The translations under genes were made by a program, and so were the position numbers. From JAWSVE01 sp050789445 (GTDB lineage Bacteria > Pseudomonadota > Gammaproteobacteria > Pseudomonadales > Cellvibrionaceae): a stretch of DNA of 64,000 bases. A model generated the notes under the pieces. The model was given only the letters and a program-made list of their open reading frames with translations, had not been told where the DNA came from and searched no databases. Each line of letters starts with the position of its first letter. Positions within the stretch are counted from its first letter, which is position 1. Location of the stretch: NCBI GenBank assembly GCA_050789445.1, contig JAILXR010000001.1, forward strand, positions 3,596,001-3,660,000. Reading direction: 5' to 3'. This document shows positions 36,733-46,099 of this stretch, piece after piece.

Positions 36733-37230
36733 TTATTTTTCAATATGAATCAGTTCCATATTGAAGATGAGTAGCTCGTTACTTCCGATTGTACGACCGG
36801 CTCCTCTGCAGCCGTAAGCAAGATGAGGAGGAATGGTAAGAGTACGTTGTTCGCCAACAGACATTGTTAGGAGGGCTTCCGTCCAACCTTTGATGACGCG
36901 AGTAACTTTGAATTGTAGAGGGATTCCACGATCTCTAGAGCTTTCTAATTTTTTCCCCGCGAGATTAAACAATTCATAATGGGCAACCACTTCGCTTCGT
37001 GATGTTGGAGTTTTTTTGCCATCCCCTTTTTTTTCAACACGATATTGCAATCCAGTTTTTGTCGTCACAATGCCTTTTTTGGTTTTGTTCATTGCTAAAT
37101 ATTCAGTCGCTTTTTTTAAATTTTCCTGTGCTCCTGGAACTTGGCACTTTTTACTTTGTTCCGCCGTGTCAGAAAATGCACTAAAAGAAAATGACAGTAA
37201 AATAGTAAACAATAATTTTGGATTGATCAT
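36733..37230 (-). CDS. FKBP-type peptidyl-prolyl isomerase, exported
   Basis: About 165 residues from ATG 37230, where MINPKLLFTILLSFSFSAFS reads as a signal peptide; the frame stays open to ATGs at 37275 and 37347. The N-terminal part is short (no full FKBP_N dimerisation domain) and the FKBP core runs from GLQYRVEKKGDG to LIFNMELIHIEK. Aromatic pocket residues are partly altered: the VIKGWTEALLTMSVGEQRTL and LAYGCRGAG segments are present. It is probably a periplasmic foldase. A Fur-box-like sequence lies at 37357-37375. Confidence 0.87.
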   Translation of the reverse strand: MINPKLLFTILLSFSFSAFSDTAEQSKKCQVPGAQENLKKATEYLAMNKTKKGIVTTKTGLQYRVEKKGDGKKTPTSRSEVVAHYELFNLAGKKLESSRDRGIPLQFKVTRVIKGWTEALLTMSVGEQRTLTIPPHLAYGCRGAGRTIGSNELLIFNMELIHIEK

Positions 37231-37621
37231 TTTTTTACTAGCTACTTTAAAGTGAGAAAAAAAATAAAGGCTCATAGTTCCTACAACTCTTTTGTATGAT
37301 TGGGGAATGAAAATGTTAGATGATAGTACATTATCTTTACCGACCATGATCTCTTATATAATGATAATTATCTATTATTTAGTTTGTAAATAACTGTTTG
37401 CGCTTATGTTGTTAGCACGCCATTTCTGCTATATATACCTGCTTCGCTAGATTCATGTGCAGCTGATATTCCAGATGCGTTATTTATGCAAGATCAACGT
37501 GTGAATGTAAGCGTGAATATACAGTGGGATTACAGAGCGGCGTACAGAGCAGTAATATACTAAGCAATAAGATATAAATTCCACACCAGCAACTTATTCT
37601 AATAATAAATAAGGCAAGTTT
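37231..37621. other. Divergent region between FKBP and PQQ glucose-type dehydrogenase
   Basis: 391 bases that contain the upstream extension of the FKBP frame and a Fur-box-like element (37357-37375). The part next to the dehydrogenase has no recognisable structure other than AT-rich promoter-like DNA. Confidence 0.5.
37357..37375. promoter_or_regulatory. Fur-box-like sequence
   Basis: TATAATGATAATTATCTAT matches the first 12 positions of the GATAATGATAATCATTATC consensus well and the second half poorly. It lies between the divergent FKBP and quinoprotein genes. Binding is speculative. Confidence 0.3.
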
Positions 37622-39982
37622 ATGGCTAAGCACTCGGTAGGTGTTTCTGTTCGTTTGTTCTCAATTCTTTTAATCGCGATATCAGCGATTTTTTTCCTTG
37701 GTGGTTTTCAATTATTTCAGGCTGGTGGATCACCTCTTTATTATATTATTGCAGGGGCATTGTTACTGGCCAGCGCAGTTTTATTGTGGATAGGGAAGCC
37801 TTCTGGCTCTTGGCTTTATGGGCTTGTTGTCATTATCTCCTTCGGGTGGGGTATCGCCACAGTCGGTTTGAATCCTTGGGGTCTGTTACCTTGGGTTGCA
37901 ACTTGGGTCGCTCTCGGTTTGTGGTTATTAACTCCTTGGGTTAGGCGGTCACTTTATGACGGCTATGCACCATCATTATTTAACAGCCCAATAACAAAAA
38001 TCATTTCTGTTGTTGGTTTGGTGGTTGTCGGTATTATTTTCATAGTCGGTACGGATTTTAGTGTCGAGGAACTGCCAGCGAATCGCTCAACAAACAATAA
38101 TGCCAACACGCAAACCGATTGGCCCAGTTACGGAAACACTGCAGCAGGTACGCGTTATTCTCCCGTCGACCAAATCAATATTAATAATGTTGATCAACTA
38201 GAAGAAGTGTGGCGATTCAGAACAAAAGTGGGTGGTGTTGCAAAAGGAACGCCAACACAAATTGGCGATCTTTTGTATTCTTGCCATGGCGGCAATATTA
38301 TTATTGCGCAAGATGCAGAAACTGGTAGTGAGGTGTGGAGGCATGATCCCGGCGTTGATGAGTCAACGACAACGCGATTGCGTTACTTCACAACGACTTG
38401 TCGAGGTGTTTCTTATTACGAAGCACCTGCTGATTATGATGGCGAATGTAAGACGCGATTATTAACCGGTACAGCTGACGCAAGATTAATTGCAGTTGAC
38501 TCACTAACAGGAAAGAGTTGCCAGAACTTTGGCAACAATGGATCAGTTAATTTATTAAAAGATTTGGGCGAAGTAAAAGATTTATTTTATTTCGTTACAT
38601 CACCTCCCGCGATTGTTAAAGGAAACGCAGTACTCGGTGGGTGGGTGATGGACAACCGAGAAATAAAAGAACCTTCAGGAGTTGTTCGGGCATTTAATGC
38701 AATTACTGGTGAGTTTTCTTGGGCGTGGGATATGGGGCGTCCCGGAGTTAGTTCAGAACCCGATGAAGGTGAAACCTATACGCGTGGTTCTCCTAATGTT
38801 TGGAGTTTATTTAGTGTCGACGAAGAACGCGGAATGGTCTTTGCGCCTACAGGAAATGAAACACCGGATTATTTTGGCGCATTAAGAAATCCCTCGTCAG
38901 AGAAGTTTTCAAGTTCAATCGTTGCATTGGATGGTGCAACCGGAAATTTAATGTGGTCCTTCCAAACGGTTCATCATGATATTTGGGATTATGATGTTCC
39001 TTCGCAACCAACGTTATTAGATGTGCCGGATGAAAACGGAAAATTAATTCCCGCTGTTCTTCAAGCAACAAAGCGCGGAGAAATTTTCATGTTGAATCGC
39101 CTAACCGGCGAACCGATTGCAGAAGTTGTAGAGAAAGCTGTATCGCAAGATGCCGTTCCAGAAGAATGGACATCACCAACTCAACCGTTTTCTGTTGGTT
39201 TACCTAATTTCCGTGAGCCAGAATTAACTGAAAATGATATGTGGGGAATTACACCCTTTGATCAATTGTGGTGTCGTATCACATTTAAAAACACGCGTTA
39301 TGAAGGACACTTTACGCCGCCGACCACCGAATTTACGTTGCAGTATCCAGGCAACGCAGGTGGTTTTAACTGGGGAAGTATTTCAGTTGATGAAGAAAAA
39401 CATTTATTAATTGCCAATCCAATGGTCATTGCAAATCGAACACGCTTAATTCCCCGTGCAGAAATGGACGCAGGCGCAAGGGGTTCTCAGCAAGCGGGAA
39501 CGCCTTACGGTTTTTCAACAAAAGCATTCTTGTCTCCGATTGGTGTTCCGTGTCAAAAGCCGCCTTACAGTGTGTTGGCCGTCATCGATTTGCAAACGAA
39601 AAAATTATTATGGAAGCGTCCACTCGGAACGACAAATAAAATGGGGCCATTCGGCATTCCCGTTAAAATTCCTTTAACCATGGGTATTCCGTTAAGCGGT
39701 GGTGCTGTGACGACCAAGGGCGGGTTAATTTTTGTCGCAGGCACTATGGATGGATTCATCAGAGCGTTCGACGTGAATAACGGTGAAGAGCTTTGGCGTC
39801 GCACATTGCCACAAACGGCTCAGTCGACACCTATGAGTTATCTCTCGCCGAAAACAAAACAGCAAATGATAGTTGTGGCAGTCCCTGCATTTGGGCGTGA
39901 TTATGGTGGGGCTCGAGCGGAAACTCCTGAGGATGAAGACCCTGAAGGGGGATATATAATTGCTTATCGCTTAAAAAAATGA
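37622..39982 (+). CDS. Membrane-bound PQQ-dependent dehydrogenase, glucose/quinate/shikimate family
   Basis: 786 residues. Five N-terminal TM helices (about residues 10-145) form the ubiquinone-reducing anchor, followed by a periplasmic PQQ propeller beginning at TDWPSYGNTAAGTRYSPVDQ. Characteristic stretches are TRLRYFTTTCRGVSYYEAP, TCRGVSYYE, FQTVHHDIWDYDVPSQPTL and, near the end, TPMSYLSPKTKQQMIVVAVP. The enzyme oxidises aldoses or cyclic polyols in the periplasm and feeds electrons to ubiquinone. Glucose as substrate is the default guess but quinate-type members look alike. PQQ must come from genes elsewhere. Confidence 0.92.
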   Translation: MAKHSVGVSVRLFSILLIAISAIFFLGGFQLFQAGGSPLYYIIAGALLLASAVLLWIGKPSGSWLYGLVVIISFGWGIATVGLNPWGLLPWVATWVALGLWLLTPWVRRSLYDGYAPSLFNSPITKIISVVGLVVVGIIFIVGTDFSVEELPANRSTNNNANTQTDWPSYGNTAAGTRYSPVDQININNVDQLEEVWRFRTKVGGVAKGTPTQIGDLLYSCHGGNIIIAQDAETGSEVWRHDPGVDESTTTRLRYFTTTCRGVSYYEAPADYDGECKTRLLTGTADARLIAVDSLTGKSCQNFGNNGSVNLLKDLGEVKDLFYFVTSPPAIVKGNAVLGGWVMDNREIKEPSGVVRAFNAITGEFSWAWDMGRPGVSSEPDEGETYTRGSPNVWSLFSVDEERGMVFAPTGNETPDYFGALRNPSSEKFSSSIVALDGATGNLMWSFQTVHHDIWDYDVPSQPTLLDVPDENGKLIPAVLQATKRGEIFMLNRLTGEPIAEVVEKAVSQDAVPEEWTSPTQPFSVGLPNFREPELTENDMWGITPFDQLWCRITFKNTRYEGHFTPPTTEFTLQYPGNAGGFNWGSISVDEEKHLLIANPMVIANRTRLIPRAEMDAGARGSQQAGTPYGFSTKAFLSPIGVPCQKPPYSVLAVIDLQTKKLLWKRPLGTTNKMGPFGIPVKIPLTMGIPLSGGAVTTKGGLIFVAGTMDGFIRAFDVNNGEELWRRTLPQTAQSTPMSYLSPKTKQQMIVVAVPAFGRDYGGARAETPEDEDPEGGYIIAYRLKK

Positions 39983-40015
39983 AGACTGTGACTTTCATCT
40001 ATGAATAATGCTATT

Positions 40016-40044
40016 CGGGCTGATACTTTAACGAGTACAGCCCG
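40016..40044 (+). terminator. Probable terminator after PQQ dehydrogenase
   Basis: CGGGCTG (40016-40022) pairs with CAGCCCG (40038-40044), followed by TTTGCGTTTA. The stem is short and the T-tract interrupted. Confidence 0.5.
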
Positions 40045-40191
40045 TTTGCGTTTATAGTGGCTAGTATTCAAAAAGCCACTTATTAGTCAATATTATTAAG
40101 TGGTGGATTGCAGTTGATTTATAGATCGCTGACTGGGAATATCTGTTCTAGCGACTAAACTCTAACTAAACATTAAAAGCTAAAGACTAAA

Positions 40192-41958
40192 ATGTTAGAG
40201 CCAAAATTTAAAAGAGAACATATGTTAAAAACGTATTCTGCGAAACGCTCCCCATTCAAATTCAAAGTGTTTTCTTTAATAGCTGTTATCGGGTTATTGA
40301 ATACATTGCTGGCTGCCAATTCTTTTGCGGGAAACAAAAAACATTTTAAAGCCGAAATAGTACTTACCGAATCGGGGCCTGTGCAAGGCGTTCCTACCTT
40401 TTACGGATATCAATATTTAGGGGTTCCTTATGCAGCATCACCCGAAGGGGATTTACGATGGAGTGCGCCAGTTGATCCAGAGGTTTGGTCAGAGCCATTA
40501 GTTGCTGATAGCTTTGGCCCAAATTGCCCGCAGACTGCTTCACCTTTTGGCTTGCCCAGCGTTTCAGAAGATTGTTTGACTTTAAATATTTATCAGCCTC
40601 GAGATTTTTATTTGCGAAAACATTCTCGTGGTTTCTTTTCTTTGTATCGAGATCAACTGAATCAAGATTTATCAAATAAAAATAATGCCTACCAAAAACT
40701 GTTAAAACATCAATCCAAAAAAAGATTAAAGCCCGTCATGGTTTGGATTCACGGTGGCGCGTTTCAGTATGGCGAAGGTCAAGATTGGGATCCTGCAAAA
40801 TTAGTGAAGCAGGGCGTTGTCGTTGTTACGTTAAATTATCGGTTGGGCGCGCTCGGGTTTTTAGCTCATCCTGCGTTATCTGAAGACTCTGCAAATAATG
40901 TCTCAGGTAATTACGGCATTCTCGATCAACAAAAAGCATTGCGTTGGGTGCAAAAAAATATTGCTCGCTTTGGTGGTGATCCAGATAATGTCACTATTTT
41001 TGGTGAGTCAGCAGGGGGCTTAAGTGTTCACACTCATTTAGTCTCGCCTGATTCAGAAGGTTTATTTCATCGCGCTATTATTCAAAGCGGCGCTTACGCA
41101 TTAGCGCCACCAGAACTTTCTAATTGGGAATTATTCGGAACAAGTATCGCAGCAACAATGGGCTGCTCCGATCAAGCCACCGAGCAAACGTTAGAATGCT
41201 TAAGAAATTTATCAGTAGAAGAAATTCTAGATGGGCAAGATCCTGGAGCTGTTGGTTATTTACCGAATGTTGATGGCCTGACATTACCGATGACAATTGT
41301 AAGCGCACTTCAAACAGGGCAGTTTCACCGAGTGCCAGTAATTCAAGGCAGTAACGCGAATGAATACACTTTGTTCGCTTCTTTATTATTTGAATTAGCA
41401 GGCTCGCCTATTACAGAAGAATTTTATCCCACTGCAATTAATGTTGGTCTAGGTATTCCCGAAGAAGCGATTCCGTTAGTGACGGCGCAATACCCTTTAG
41501 AAAATTACGAATCGCCAGCAGAAGCGCTAGCGGCTATTGGTACTGATGTCTTATTTGCTTGCCCTGCACAAACATCAGCACAATTGTTATCGCAATACGT
41601 GCCGACTTACAGTTATGAATTTAATGATAAAAATGCCCCGCAAATATATTTGCCACCGGTGAATTTTCCTTATGGCGCTTATCATGTTGCCGAAGTGCAA
41701 TATTTAATGGAGCCAAAAAATCCATTTCCTATAGAGCCGTTAAATAGAAAGCAAAGACGCCTATCAAGACAAATGGTAAATTATTGGACGAGCTTTGCTC
41801 GCTTCGGTTTACCGTTACATCATGCAGCACCTTTTTGGAACTCGTACGATGCGAACTCGCAAACCGTTCAATCGCTACAACCTCCACGTATTAACTCCAC
41901 TAGCAATTTTAACCTTCGCCACAAATGTGATTTTTGGGCTGGTTTAATGGCTCAGTAG
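40192..41958 (+). CDS. Secreted type-B carboxylesterase
   Basis: 588 residues with an N-terminal signal peptide (hydrophobic core VFSLIAVIGLLNTLLAANSFA); ATG 40222 is an alternative start. The carboxylesterase-B fold is marked by GVPYAASPEGDLRW, EDCLTLNIYQP, MVWIHGGAFQYGEG (oxyanion hole) and the nucleophile elbow FGESAGG. The triad is Ser273, Glu391 (GSNANEYTLF) and His498 (GAYHVAEVQYLM). An insert of about 30 basic residues between ENCLTLNIYQP-type strand and the oxyanion hole (near 145-175) is unusual. Substrates may be short-chain esters or xenobiotic diesters. Confidence 0.93.
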   Translation: MLEPKFKREHMLKTYSAKRSPFKFKVFSLIAVIGLLNTLLAANSFAGNKKHFKAEIVLTESGPVQGVPTFYGYQYLGVPYAASPEGDLRWSAPVDPEVWSEPLVADSFGPNCPQTASPFGLPSVSEDCLTLNIYQPRDFYLRKHSRGFFSLYRDQLNQDLSNKNNAYQKLLKHQSKKRLKPVMVWIHGGAFQYGEGQDWDPAKLVKQGVVVVTLNYRLGALGFLAHPALSEDSANNVSGNYGILDQQKALRWVQKNIARFGGDPDNVTIFGESAGGLSVHTHLVSPDSEGLFHRAIIQSGAYALAPPELSNWELFGTSIAATMGCSDQATEQTLECLRNLSVEEILDGQDPGAVGYLPNVDGLTLPMTIVSALQTGQFHRVPVIQGSNANEYTLFASLLFELAGSPITEEFYPTAINVGLGIPEEAIPLVTAQYPLENYESPAEALAAIGTDVLFACPAQTSAQLLSQYVPTYSYEFNDKNAPQIYLPPVNFPYGAYHVAEVQYLMEPKNPFPIEPLNRKQRRLSRQMVNYWTSFARFGLPLHHAAPFWNSYDANSQTVQSLQPPRINSTSNFNLRHKCDFWAGLMAQ

Positions 41959-42104
41959 TATTGCCCCGTCTAAGTAATCATTAGAGTGCTCAAACACCTA
42001 AAACTATTTTAGGTACATCTTCATGGCTATGACATAATGCGCCCATTCTGCGTATCAGCTATATAAATATTTCAACTATCAATGTGTATTAAGTGGTTAT
42101 TTAA

Positions 42105-42347
42105 ATGAGCAAGGCAATAAAACAAATCATCATCAACAAAGAACCCGTCGAATTATTTAAAATTTTAAAGTTTGAAGGTTTAACCTCTACCGGCGGCGAA
42201 GCGAAGTTATTAATCGGTGACGGGCAGGTAATGGTTAATCACGAAGTAGAAACAAGAAAAAGTAGAAAAATGGTATCGGGTGATACCCTCAAATTTGCAG
42301 GTGAAGTTTACAAACTTAAATTTGAACCAGAAGTTGACCTTGGTTAA
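42105..42347 (+). CDS. S4-domain RNA-binding protein (YbcJ-like)
   Basis: An 80-residue protein consisting of one S4 RNA-binding domain: EPVELFKILKFEGLTSTGGE, then AKLLIGDGQVMVNHEVETRK and the final GDTLKFAGEVYKL. The R-K-x-R-K patch fits RNA binding. YbcJ-type proteins are conserved but their RNA target is not established. Single gene, short promoter region upstream. Confidence 0.9.
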   Translation: MSKAIKQIIINKEPVELFKILKFEGLTSTGGEAKLLIGDGQVMVNHEVETRKSRKMVSGDTLKFAGEVYKLKFEPEVDLG

Positions 42348-42612
42348 CGATGAGTGATCAATAGGTTTACATATTCTTTATAGGCTCCTTTCCTTTTACC
42401 TTCATCGCTACAAAATTCTTTTTCTTCATCATTCTAAAGCGTGTAGTTCTACTTGGAGACGTGATAGTCGCGTTGTTGATCAGCGCGATGCCATCACAGA
42501 ACATTCGTTTTCGGGTTTACTCGAAGAAGTGGGTTGTTTATGCTTTCCGAATATAGCTCATTACTCGATGATTAAAGCCGCTATAAAAAATAAAAAGAAT
42601 GGAGAAAACCCA

Positions 42613-43716
42613 ATGTCAAAAAAATCTGTATTGATTTTCGGTCTTGCGACTGTGCTTGTAATCGGTGGCTTGGCGTATAGGGTATTGTCACAGGATAAAA
42701 CCCTCGTACCGATACCGGCTGACACTGTGGATATGCAAGGTAAAAATCCCAACGCTATTGCACGTCAGTGGCAGTGGGAGAATTTTATTGATAACAAGCC
42801 AGCAGCCAATACTGATAGAGAAAAGACAGAAGAGGACCAATCTCCTCTAGAGGGTGAAGTGCCTTACGACGTTGTGCAAATTTATAATCTCCTGCAGTCC
42901 ATAACGCTCGATGAGAATGGCGGTTTGGTACCAGACCAAACCGCAAAGCAAGCACTTGAAAATGGCTTTATGAGTTTGGGGTCCGATCTAAGTTCGGAGT
43001 CCATGTCAGAACTACAGGATTTGATTCGCATCGGATTACCTGGCGAAGCGGGAGAGCAAGCCGCCCTTATTCTCGAAAATTATTTTCAATTTCGTTTAGC
43101 AGAAGAGGAGTTTAATCAGCAAATGGAAAACCCGTTACCCTTGGCAGAACCAGGTCAAATGGTAGAACAGTTATCGGCTGTTGATCAGCATGAAAAGTTG
43201 GTGCAATTACGACGCGGTTTTCTCGGTGATGAAATTGCTGATCAATTATTCGCAGTGGAAGATACACAAGCGCAGCATATGTTTGCGGCAATTAAGATTC
43301 AGCAGAATGCTGACTTAACGGATGAAGATAAACAAAAGCAACTAGCGATCTTGCAAGCGGAATTAAATAATCGTCTAGTGGATTTAGGGCAGATGGAGCC
43401 GGAAGAAGCGGCGATCGAACAAGTACAACGCCTACGAGAACAAGGTGCGCCAAGTGAAGACATTTATGCCACTCGTGAGGCTATTCTAGGAACGGAAAGT
43501 GCCCAAGCACTTGCTGCCGCAGACCGAGAAGAAGTTCGATGGCAAAATCGCTTTGATGGATTTTGGCAAGCACGTCAGGACGTGATGCAAGCAGGTTTGG
43601 ATGAGGCTGAACGAGAGCGTCAACTCGATCAATTACTCGATCAATATTTTAGCCCTGAAGAACGGGAGCGGGCGAGAGTTACCAGCATCAATCGACAAGC
43701 GCGAGATTCACAATAA
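42613..43716 (+). CDS. Lipase chaperone (Lif)-like protein 2, divergent
   Basis: 367 residues from ATG 42613 with GGAG eight bases upstream; an earlier in-frame start at 42529 is rejected. TM helix at about 6-22, then a periplasmic helical body. The alignment to Pseudomonas-type Lif from memory is clear: LDENGGLV matches the strand before the catalytic motif, FLGDEIADQLFAVEDTQAQH and LTDEDKQKQLAILQAEL match lobe one, and REAILGTESAQALAAADRE plus YFSPEERERARV match lobe two. The R-x-x-F-D-Y motif is replaced by KQALENGFMSLG (112-123). It is a paralogue of the protein at 33627. Confidence 0.82.
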   Translation: MSKKSVLIFGLATVLVIGGLAYRVLSQDKTLVPIPADTVDMQGKNPNAIARQWQWENFIDNKPAANTDREKTEEDQSPLEGEVPYDVVQIYNLLQSITLDENGGLVPDQTAKQALENGFMSLGSDLSSESMSELQDLIRIGLPGEAGEQAALILENYFQFRLAEEEFNQQMENPLPLAEPGQMVEQLSAVDQHEKLVQLRRGFLGDEIADQLFAVEDTQAQHMFAAIKIQQNADLTDEDKQKQLAILQAELNNRLVDLGQMEPEEAAIEQVQRLREQGAPSEDIYATREAILGTESAQALAAADREEVRWQNRFDGFWQARQDVMQAGLDEAERERQLDQLLDQYFSPEERERARVTSINRQARDSQ

Positions 43717-43773
43717 ATTCAAAAAAGCCACGTCGGCAGAGCTAATCATTTCCTAATACCCTCCAAGTACTTC

Positions 43774-45363
43774 TTAAGTATGTCGTCGTGCGCGCACAAA
43801 CATCAGTACAAATCCCAAACCAAGAACCCATGTAAGCCAATACGGAAAGCGGCTATAGAACGTTGTACTGAGCTCTTCTTTATCTTTACCAGAAGTGCGA
43901 TAAGGAACATCCAATAAATAGCCTGCGATTTCACGGTGATCCGTTTGCAATAAAGCGCGGCCGTTGGGCGTGAATACACCACCCAGTCCATTATTCATCA
44001 CATGTACCAACGGGCGGCGATTTTCCACACTGCGTAATACTGATGCACTCATGTGTTGATAGGGAACTCGAGTGTTACCAAACCAACCATTATTAGATTG
44101 CACGGTAAAAATATCGCCTCCCGTGGCGTCGGTAGAATCTGCTACAAAATGGGGGAAGATAATTTCGAAACAGATAAAAGGCTTGATAGACACTTTACCA
44201 ATATCAAAAACTTTCGGAGTGGGGCCAGCGCTGTACTTCCCGAAAAATTCTCCTAAATATCGTCGTGCCAAGTCATTAATGGTTTCCGACTTTTCAAATA
44301 ACGGCAGATATTCGGCCATAGGAATACGTTTTATTTTTTGGTATTTGCCAATCGGGCTACCAGTCTCGCCGAGCAAGGTCGCAGTGTTAAAATTTTGCAT
44401 CCGTCCTTCGTATTCTTCCTGTTCAAAAGATTGAAACAGTAACGGACTTGCCAAGTTTTTCACTTGCTGCTGGTAAGCGGCTTTCACAAAAGGCTGAGTG
44501 TAATACTGCTTATTGCGCAACTCAGGCCAGATCACTAACTCGGCACCGGCCGACACTAATTGCTCGGTTAAATCCATCTCGATGGGATAACTTAAACTAA
44601 AACTAGAGCGTGGTTCAGGAGTGCCAATGATGGGAGGCTCGTCGGATTGCACCAAGCCGATCTTTATCGTCTCCCACTTAGCGATTTCACCGTCCCAATA
44701 ATTCAGGCTAATCACGCCATAAATAAACCATCCAGCGACAAGCGTGTATGCCGCCAATGCACTGCGTTGAAAAAACACTGGCCGACCAATAAGCGCTTGC
44801 GCGATTAGTACATTCACAATGCCAATAATAAAATCTAGACCGCTCACGCCCGTAATATCGGTAGCCTGTAAAGCCACCAAAAATTCACTTTGTGCATTAC
44901 CAATTTGCCAAGGAAAAAGAGTGGGGTAAAACGCGAAAACGAGAGAAAGAACGGTAGGAAACACCCACAGTATGGCGTTACCATGTCGACCTAAGTGGGT
45001 GAGGTAATGAGTCAATACTGCGATAACAGCGAATATTTGCGCGCAGTAAAACCAATAGAACGATGACAAGCCTACACTGTGGATGAAAGAATAATCTCGA
45101 AAAAGCTGAATAAATTCTGCCATCCAATAAGTAGAAAAACTAAACGCTAAAAACCCAGTGAGTAACCCAAAGCCATAAGCCTGCCAAGTACTTTGACACC
45201 GCTGTAAACCGATTAAAAACGGTACAAAAGCAATCCATCCCAGTAAATAAAATTCGGGGAATAACGCAGAGACAGCAGACAGAACAGCGCAACTTAATGC
45301 TGCTACAGGAGCCCAAAATACAGGATGCAAACAGATAGAAGAATACTTACTCACTGGGCGCAC
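43774..45363 (-). CDS. lnt: Apolipoprotein N-acyltransferase
   Basis: 529 residues. About seven TM helices form the N-terminal half, and a nitrilase-like periplasmic domain follows. Lnt adds the third acyl chain to the N-terminal cysteine of lipoproteins. Catalytic residues are in LVIWPELRN (Glu), IKRIPMAEYLPLFE (Lys region) and KPFICFEIIFPHF (Cys). NNGWFGNTRVPYQH is the usual downstream stretch. Compared with the common ICYE the motif reads ICFE. The gene's first codons overlap the 3' end of a Lif-like gene by 17 bases, so the two are translationally coupled; the usual partner corC/ybeX is absent. A second lnt elsewhere cannot be excluded. Confidence 0.9.
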   Translation of the reverse strand: MRPVSKYSSICLHPVFWAPVAALSCAVLSAVSALFPEFYLLGWIAFVPFLIGLQRCQSTWQAYGFGLLTGFLAFSFSTYWMAEFIQLFRDYSFIHSVGLSSFYWFYCAQIFAVIAVLTHYLTHLGRHGNAILWVFPTVLSLVFAFYPTLFPWQIGNAQSEFLVALQATDITGVSGLDFIIGIVNVLIAQALIGRPVFFQRSALAAYTLVAGWFIYGVISLNYWDGEIAKWETIKIGLVQSDEPPIIGTPEPRSSFSLSYPIEMDLTEQLVSAGAELVIWPELRNKQYYTQPFVKAAYQQQVKNLASPLLFQSFEQEEYEGRMQNFNTATLLGETGSPIGKYQKIKRIPMAEYLPLFEKSETINDLARRYLGEFFGKYSAGPTPKVFDIGKVSIKPFICFEIIFPHFVADSTDATGGDIFTVQSNNGWFGNTRVPYQHMSASVLRSVENRRPLVHVMNNGLGGVFTPNGRALLQTDHREIAGYLLDVPYRTSGKDKEELSTTFYSRFPYWLTWVLGLGFVLMFVRARRHT

Positions 45364-46099
45364 TCTCCTGTAAATTTTCTTTTACGTTTTCTTGTGCGCT
45401 TTCTTGAGAATTGTTTTGAAAGCGAGTTTGTAAATCAATCATCGCTTGTTTTTTTTCTGCTTCAGTTAGATTAATGTCGTTTCTAATTTCTAGACTAGCC
45501 GACATCATTATTGCAAGGCGTCGTTGTTCTGAAAACATTTTTTCTGCCAGCGCCTCGCCTAGTAACTCATCTTGTAGTTGGAATAATTCCGCATGGTCTG
45601 GTGTTTTTTTTGTCGAAAAGTTGTTGCTGTTATTTTTTTCTAGCCAACGCATTTCTATTTCTTTGTAATTTTTGAGCGCGGGTAACAGCGCCACAAACTG
45701 CTGACTTGCAGTCGGACCAAATTGCTTTTCAAGCAATAATCCCATACGTGCTACTTGTGATTCAGATGTTTGGTCTTGCATAACATCAATGGCTTCCACC
45801 AGTGCTGACTCCAGTTGCGCATTAATCTTTAAATTTCCTTCGGAGTCGGTTTGCAAATAACTCCAAGCGGCCTCGGCGTTAGTGAAGTTAAGCTCGGCAA
45901 CAATATCGGGAATAGCCGTTATCGTGAACTTTTGCACAGAGTGATTGATACTAACTTTAGCGCTTTGCCACCACACCAAAGTACTGATGATGACGGAAAA
46001 AATAATGAGGATAATGCGTTGCTGAAAAATAAACGGTCGGCTAACAGCGAGGACAGAAGTCGTATTTGTCGAGGCTGGAGTATTAGTAGTAGGTGACAT
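45347..46099 (-). CDS. Short Lif-like protein 3, coupled to lnt
   Basis: 250 residues: TM helix at about 27-45 (RIILIIFSVIISTLVWWQSA) and one Lif-type lobe. LQTDSEGNLKINAQLESALV occupies the place of the strand and catalytic motif, then QDELLGEALAEKMFSEQRR and INLTEAEKKQAMIDLQTRF match lobe one of lipase chaperones. The second lobe is missing; the protein ends in a repetitive QES/QEN tail. The 17-base overlap with lnt indicates co-translation. It is more diverged than the other two copies, and is either a truncated paralogue or a specialised single-lobe form. It faces the secreted hydrolase gene at 46603 across a 503-base gap. Confidence 0.65.
   Translation of the reverse strand: MSPTTNTPASTNTTSVLAVSRPFIFQQRIILIIFSVIISTLVWWQSAKVSINHSVQKFTITAIPDIVAELNFTNAEAAWSYLQTDSEGNLKINAQLESALVEAIDVMQDQTSESQVARMGLLLEKQFGPTASQQFVALLPALKNYKEIEMRWLEKNNSNNFSTKKTPDHAELFQLQDELLGEALAEKMFSEQRRLAIMMSASLEIRNDINLTEAEKKQAMIDLQTRFQNNSQESAQENVKENLQESAPSE

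Noticed and set aside
41996..42014. 8-bp hairpin after the carboxylesterase gene
   Set aside because: ACCTAAAA/TTTTAGGT is AT-rich and not followed by Ts; weak as a terminator.
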